Positions 62,566 through 64,000 of a stretch of 64,000 nt of DNA are shown here, in pieces. Position numbers and translations under genes: made by a program. Position 1 is the stretch's first letter. Each line of letters opens with the position of its first letter. The stretch is from Paraglaciecola marina (GTDB lineage Bacteria > Pseudomonadota > Gammaproteobacteria > Enterobacterales > Alteromonadaceae). The DNA lies in NCBI RefSeq assembly GCF_004360155.1, contig NZ_ML178721.1:1-64000 (forward strand). The letters run 5' to 3'. A model generated the notes under the pieces. That model was not told where the DNA came from. It worked only from the letters and a program-made list of their open reading frames with translations, and did not search any database.

Positions 62566-62855
62566 CCCAAGCGATAACAAATTTCAGTACGGATTTACCA
62601 GAATTTACCCAGCAAGTTGAACATTATTTAGATAATGTTGTACAACATGGCACAGACGAACAGCTTTTTACTGCCAGCTATCTGCAAGGGCATTTTGCCG
62701 TTGTTGCGGGCCAAAGCTCACTTGAGGGGTTTGAAACCATAGCGCAATTTAAAGAATTGATGGAGCAAAGCTTAAATAAAGCGTTTGCTGCCAACGAGCT
62801 TGAAGCGAATGATCAAAAGCAAGTGTGGTCACTTTGGAATACTTTTTTGCAATAA
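62562..62855 (+). CDS. yfcL: YfcL family protein
   Basis: 97 residues. QVEHYLDNVVQHGTDEQLFTASYLQGHFAVVAG and the end FAANELEANDQKQVWSLWNTFLQ match E. coli YfcL, which lies near epmC and mnmC there as well. Function unknown. The GTG start at 62562 overlaps the preceding TGA stop (GTGTGA), so translation is coupled. Its stop is only 2 bp from the mnmC stop on the other strand. Confidence 0.88.
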   Translation: MTQAITNFSTDLPEFTQQVEHYLDNVVQHGTDEQLFTASYLQGHFAVVAGQSSLEGFETIAQFKELMEQSLNKAFAANELEANDQKQVWSLWNTFLQ

Positions 62856-62857
62856 AG

Positions 62858-64000
62858 TTAATTTTGCCTACGTATTAAATTTCTGATTAAAAAGCGGTTG
62901 GGGTTAAGGGCATCGAGTAAATGGTTTGCTAATGGTAGTGGCTCGCCTAACATCTGACTCACTAATAACTCTGCACATAAAGGTGCGGTGGTTAACCCTC
63001 TTGAACCTAAGCCGCACAACATAAAACTATTGGGAATATCTACGGGTTCAGGGTAGCGAGCCACAGGTAATGCTTTGTACAAATTTGTATATTGCTTAGT
63101 TTGTTCGGTGATATCTGGCACCGCTCCCACCATAGGTAGGTGGTCTGGGCTACTACACCTTATGCCAGCTCTGCCACCTTGAGTCTCAGACAAAGCCTTT
63201 GCCCACTGACAGTCTTGCAGGGCTTTTTGCTGCTTTTCAATATTCTGTTGTTGCTCTGAGAATCTATAGTCACAGTTTGTATCATCTTTTACATAGGTTG
63301 AACCTATGGTGTTGATGTTATTGAGGCTGGGTGTCATGTAACCTTTATGGCACAGCACAGTGTTAAGGTTAGCTAGTTCATTTTTACTTTCTAAATACTC
63401 AACTTGGCCTCTCACTAACCTAAAGGGCAATGCATTCAGCGGGGCTAATTGACTGCTATCACTGCCCGTAGCGTAAATAATAATATCAGTATGGCTCAGG
63501 CTGCCATCTAGCCAGTTAAGTTGCCATTTACTTCCATGCCGTGCGACCGACACAAGCTGATGATGGGTTTTCACCTCTGCTTTTGATTGTTTTACTAAGG
63601 CTGTTATCAGCTCAGGTAAGTGTATCCAGCCACCTTGCTCAATAAATAGTCCAGAGTAGGGTAGTGGTACGTTGGCTAGGTTACTGGCGTCTTGTGAGTC
63701 AACCCAACGTACCAGTGATTCTGGCCATGTTTTATTGTCTGCTAGCTTTTGGTAACGTTGTTTCACTTTATCATTAAAGGCTAATTGTAAGGTGCCGCAC
63801 CATTGATGGGTAAAGTTACCCCCTGACTGTAATACAGTTTTATATAGGCGGCTTGCATAGGTAAAAGCCGTTGCATGTATTTGGCTAGGGTGTCCTGCTG
63901 TAGCGTTTAGTTGGGGGTAAAACCCGCCTTGGCTATTGCCCGAGGCCCCTTGTGCTAATTCGTTATCTTTACAAAATATATTCGCTTTTATCCCTCTTTT
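62858..64000 (-). CDS. mnmC: MnmC tRNA-modification enzyme, C-terminal part (cut by window edge)
   Basis: 380 codons of the C-terminal FAD-dependent domain are visible; the gene continues beyond the window. The frame runs from the GTG at 63766 straight to the edge, adding 78 codons that include QGASGNSQGGFYPQLNA, the typical MnmC signature. Later markers are HCGLGSRGLTTAPLCAELL-like sequence (CGLGSRGLTTAPLCAELLVSQM) near the end. MnmC converts cmnm5(s2)U34 of tRNA through nm5 to mnm5. The N-terminal methyltransferase domain is outside the window, so its presence cannot be judged. The stop is 2 bp from the yfcL stop, convergent. Confidence 0.93.
   Translation of the reverse strand, partial: KRGIKANIFCKDNELAQGASGNSQGGFYPQLNATAGHPSQIHATAFTYASRLYKTVLQSGGNFTHQWCGTLQLAFNDKVKQRYQKLADNKTWPESLVRWVDSQDASNLANVPLPYSGLFIEQGGWIHLPELITALVKQSKAEVKTHHQLVSVARHGSKWQLNWLDGSLSHTDIIIYATGSDSSQLAPLNALPFRLVRGQVEYLESKNELANLNTVLCHKGYMTPSLNNINTIGSTYVKDDTNCDYRFSEQQQNIEKQQKALQDCQWAKALSETQGGRAGIRCSSPDHLPMVGAVPDITEQTKQYTNLYKALPVARYPEPVDIPNSFMLCGLGSRGLTTAPLCAELLVSQMLGEPLPLANHLLDALNPNRFLIRNLIRRQN

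Noticed and set aside
1-64000. CRISPR array or cas genes
   Set aside because: I saw no regularly spaced direct repeats of 20-40 nt and no Cas-type protein among the frames.

Overview
The window looks like a chromosomal segment of a marine gammaproteobacterium of the Alteromonadales (Alteromonas/Glaciecola/Paraglaciecola type). That assignment is an inference from gene content: a gshB-yqgE-ruvX operon, a Pseudomonas-type dapD, an epmC-yfcL-mnmC neighbourhood, three large TonB-dependent receptors, an alginate-lyase-like lipoprotein, and AT-rich intergenic DNA. No species-level marker such as rRNA is present.

Region by region. 0.1-1.7 kb: a zinc-ribbon protein and a DHH phosphoesterase, convergent on a shared terminator. 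2.0-15.1 kb: a catabolic locus. A CoA-transferase/thiolase operon (scoA-scoB-atoB) is divergent from a LysR regulator. A TonB-dependent receptor is divergent from an operon of a metal-dependent cyclase-type hydrolase, a 3-hydroxyacyl-CoA-dehydrogenase-like enzyme, a beta-keto acid cleavage enzyme (BKACE), a cupin, an SDR, a sodium/solute symporter and two 35-residue membrane peptides, closed by a convergent IclR gene. BKACE enzymes release acetoacetate, and the neighbouring CoA transferase plus thiolase would turn it into acetyl-CoA, so the two operons can be read as one pathway for an unidentified 3-hydroxy (or cyclic precursor) acid. 15.2-22.7 kb: a periplasmic solute-binding-like protein, a protein with a nuclease-like C-terminus and no ordinary start codon, and a giant secreted protein that joins a vanadium haloperoxidase-type domain to Ig-like, DNRLRE-like, FG-GAP and ASPIC/UnbV modules.

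23-38 kb: a tRNA-Ile(CAU), a likely structured small RNA, housekeeping genes (gshB, yqgE, ruvX, dapD), a three-gene envelope operon with a DUF3857/transglutaminase protein, a MerR-PhzF pair with a textbook MerR-type promoter, an FG-GAP protein, and an SDR preceded by a nitrate-sensor/ANTAR protein. 37.8-48.6 kb: a secreted metallophosphoesterase, a PI-PLC-like secreted enzyme, two paralogous TonB receptors facing each other, and a FecR/FecI cell-surface signalling pair. 48.9-53.7 kb: a RIO kinase and a modular PL6 alginate-lyase-like lipoprotein with a GntR/FadR-type palindrome upstream.

53.7-58.3 kb is accessory DNA: dispersed short repeats, an orphan membrane protein, and the remnant of a P4-like integrative element (alpA, an unknown gene, and a primase N-terminus broken by a 7-bp tandem duplication), then a GFA-family protein and a second solute-binding-like protein. 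58.3-64 kb: retropepsin, thioesterase and CBM9-like genes on the minus strand, then epmC, an ATP-NAD kinase-family gene and yfcL on the plus strand, and the C-terminal part of mnmC running off the window edge.
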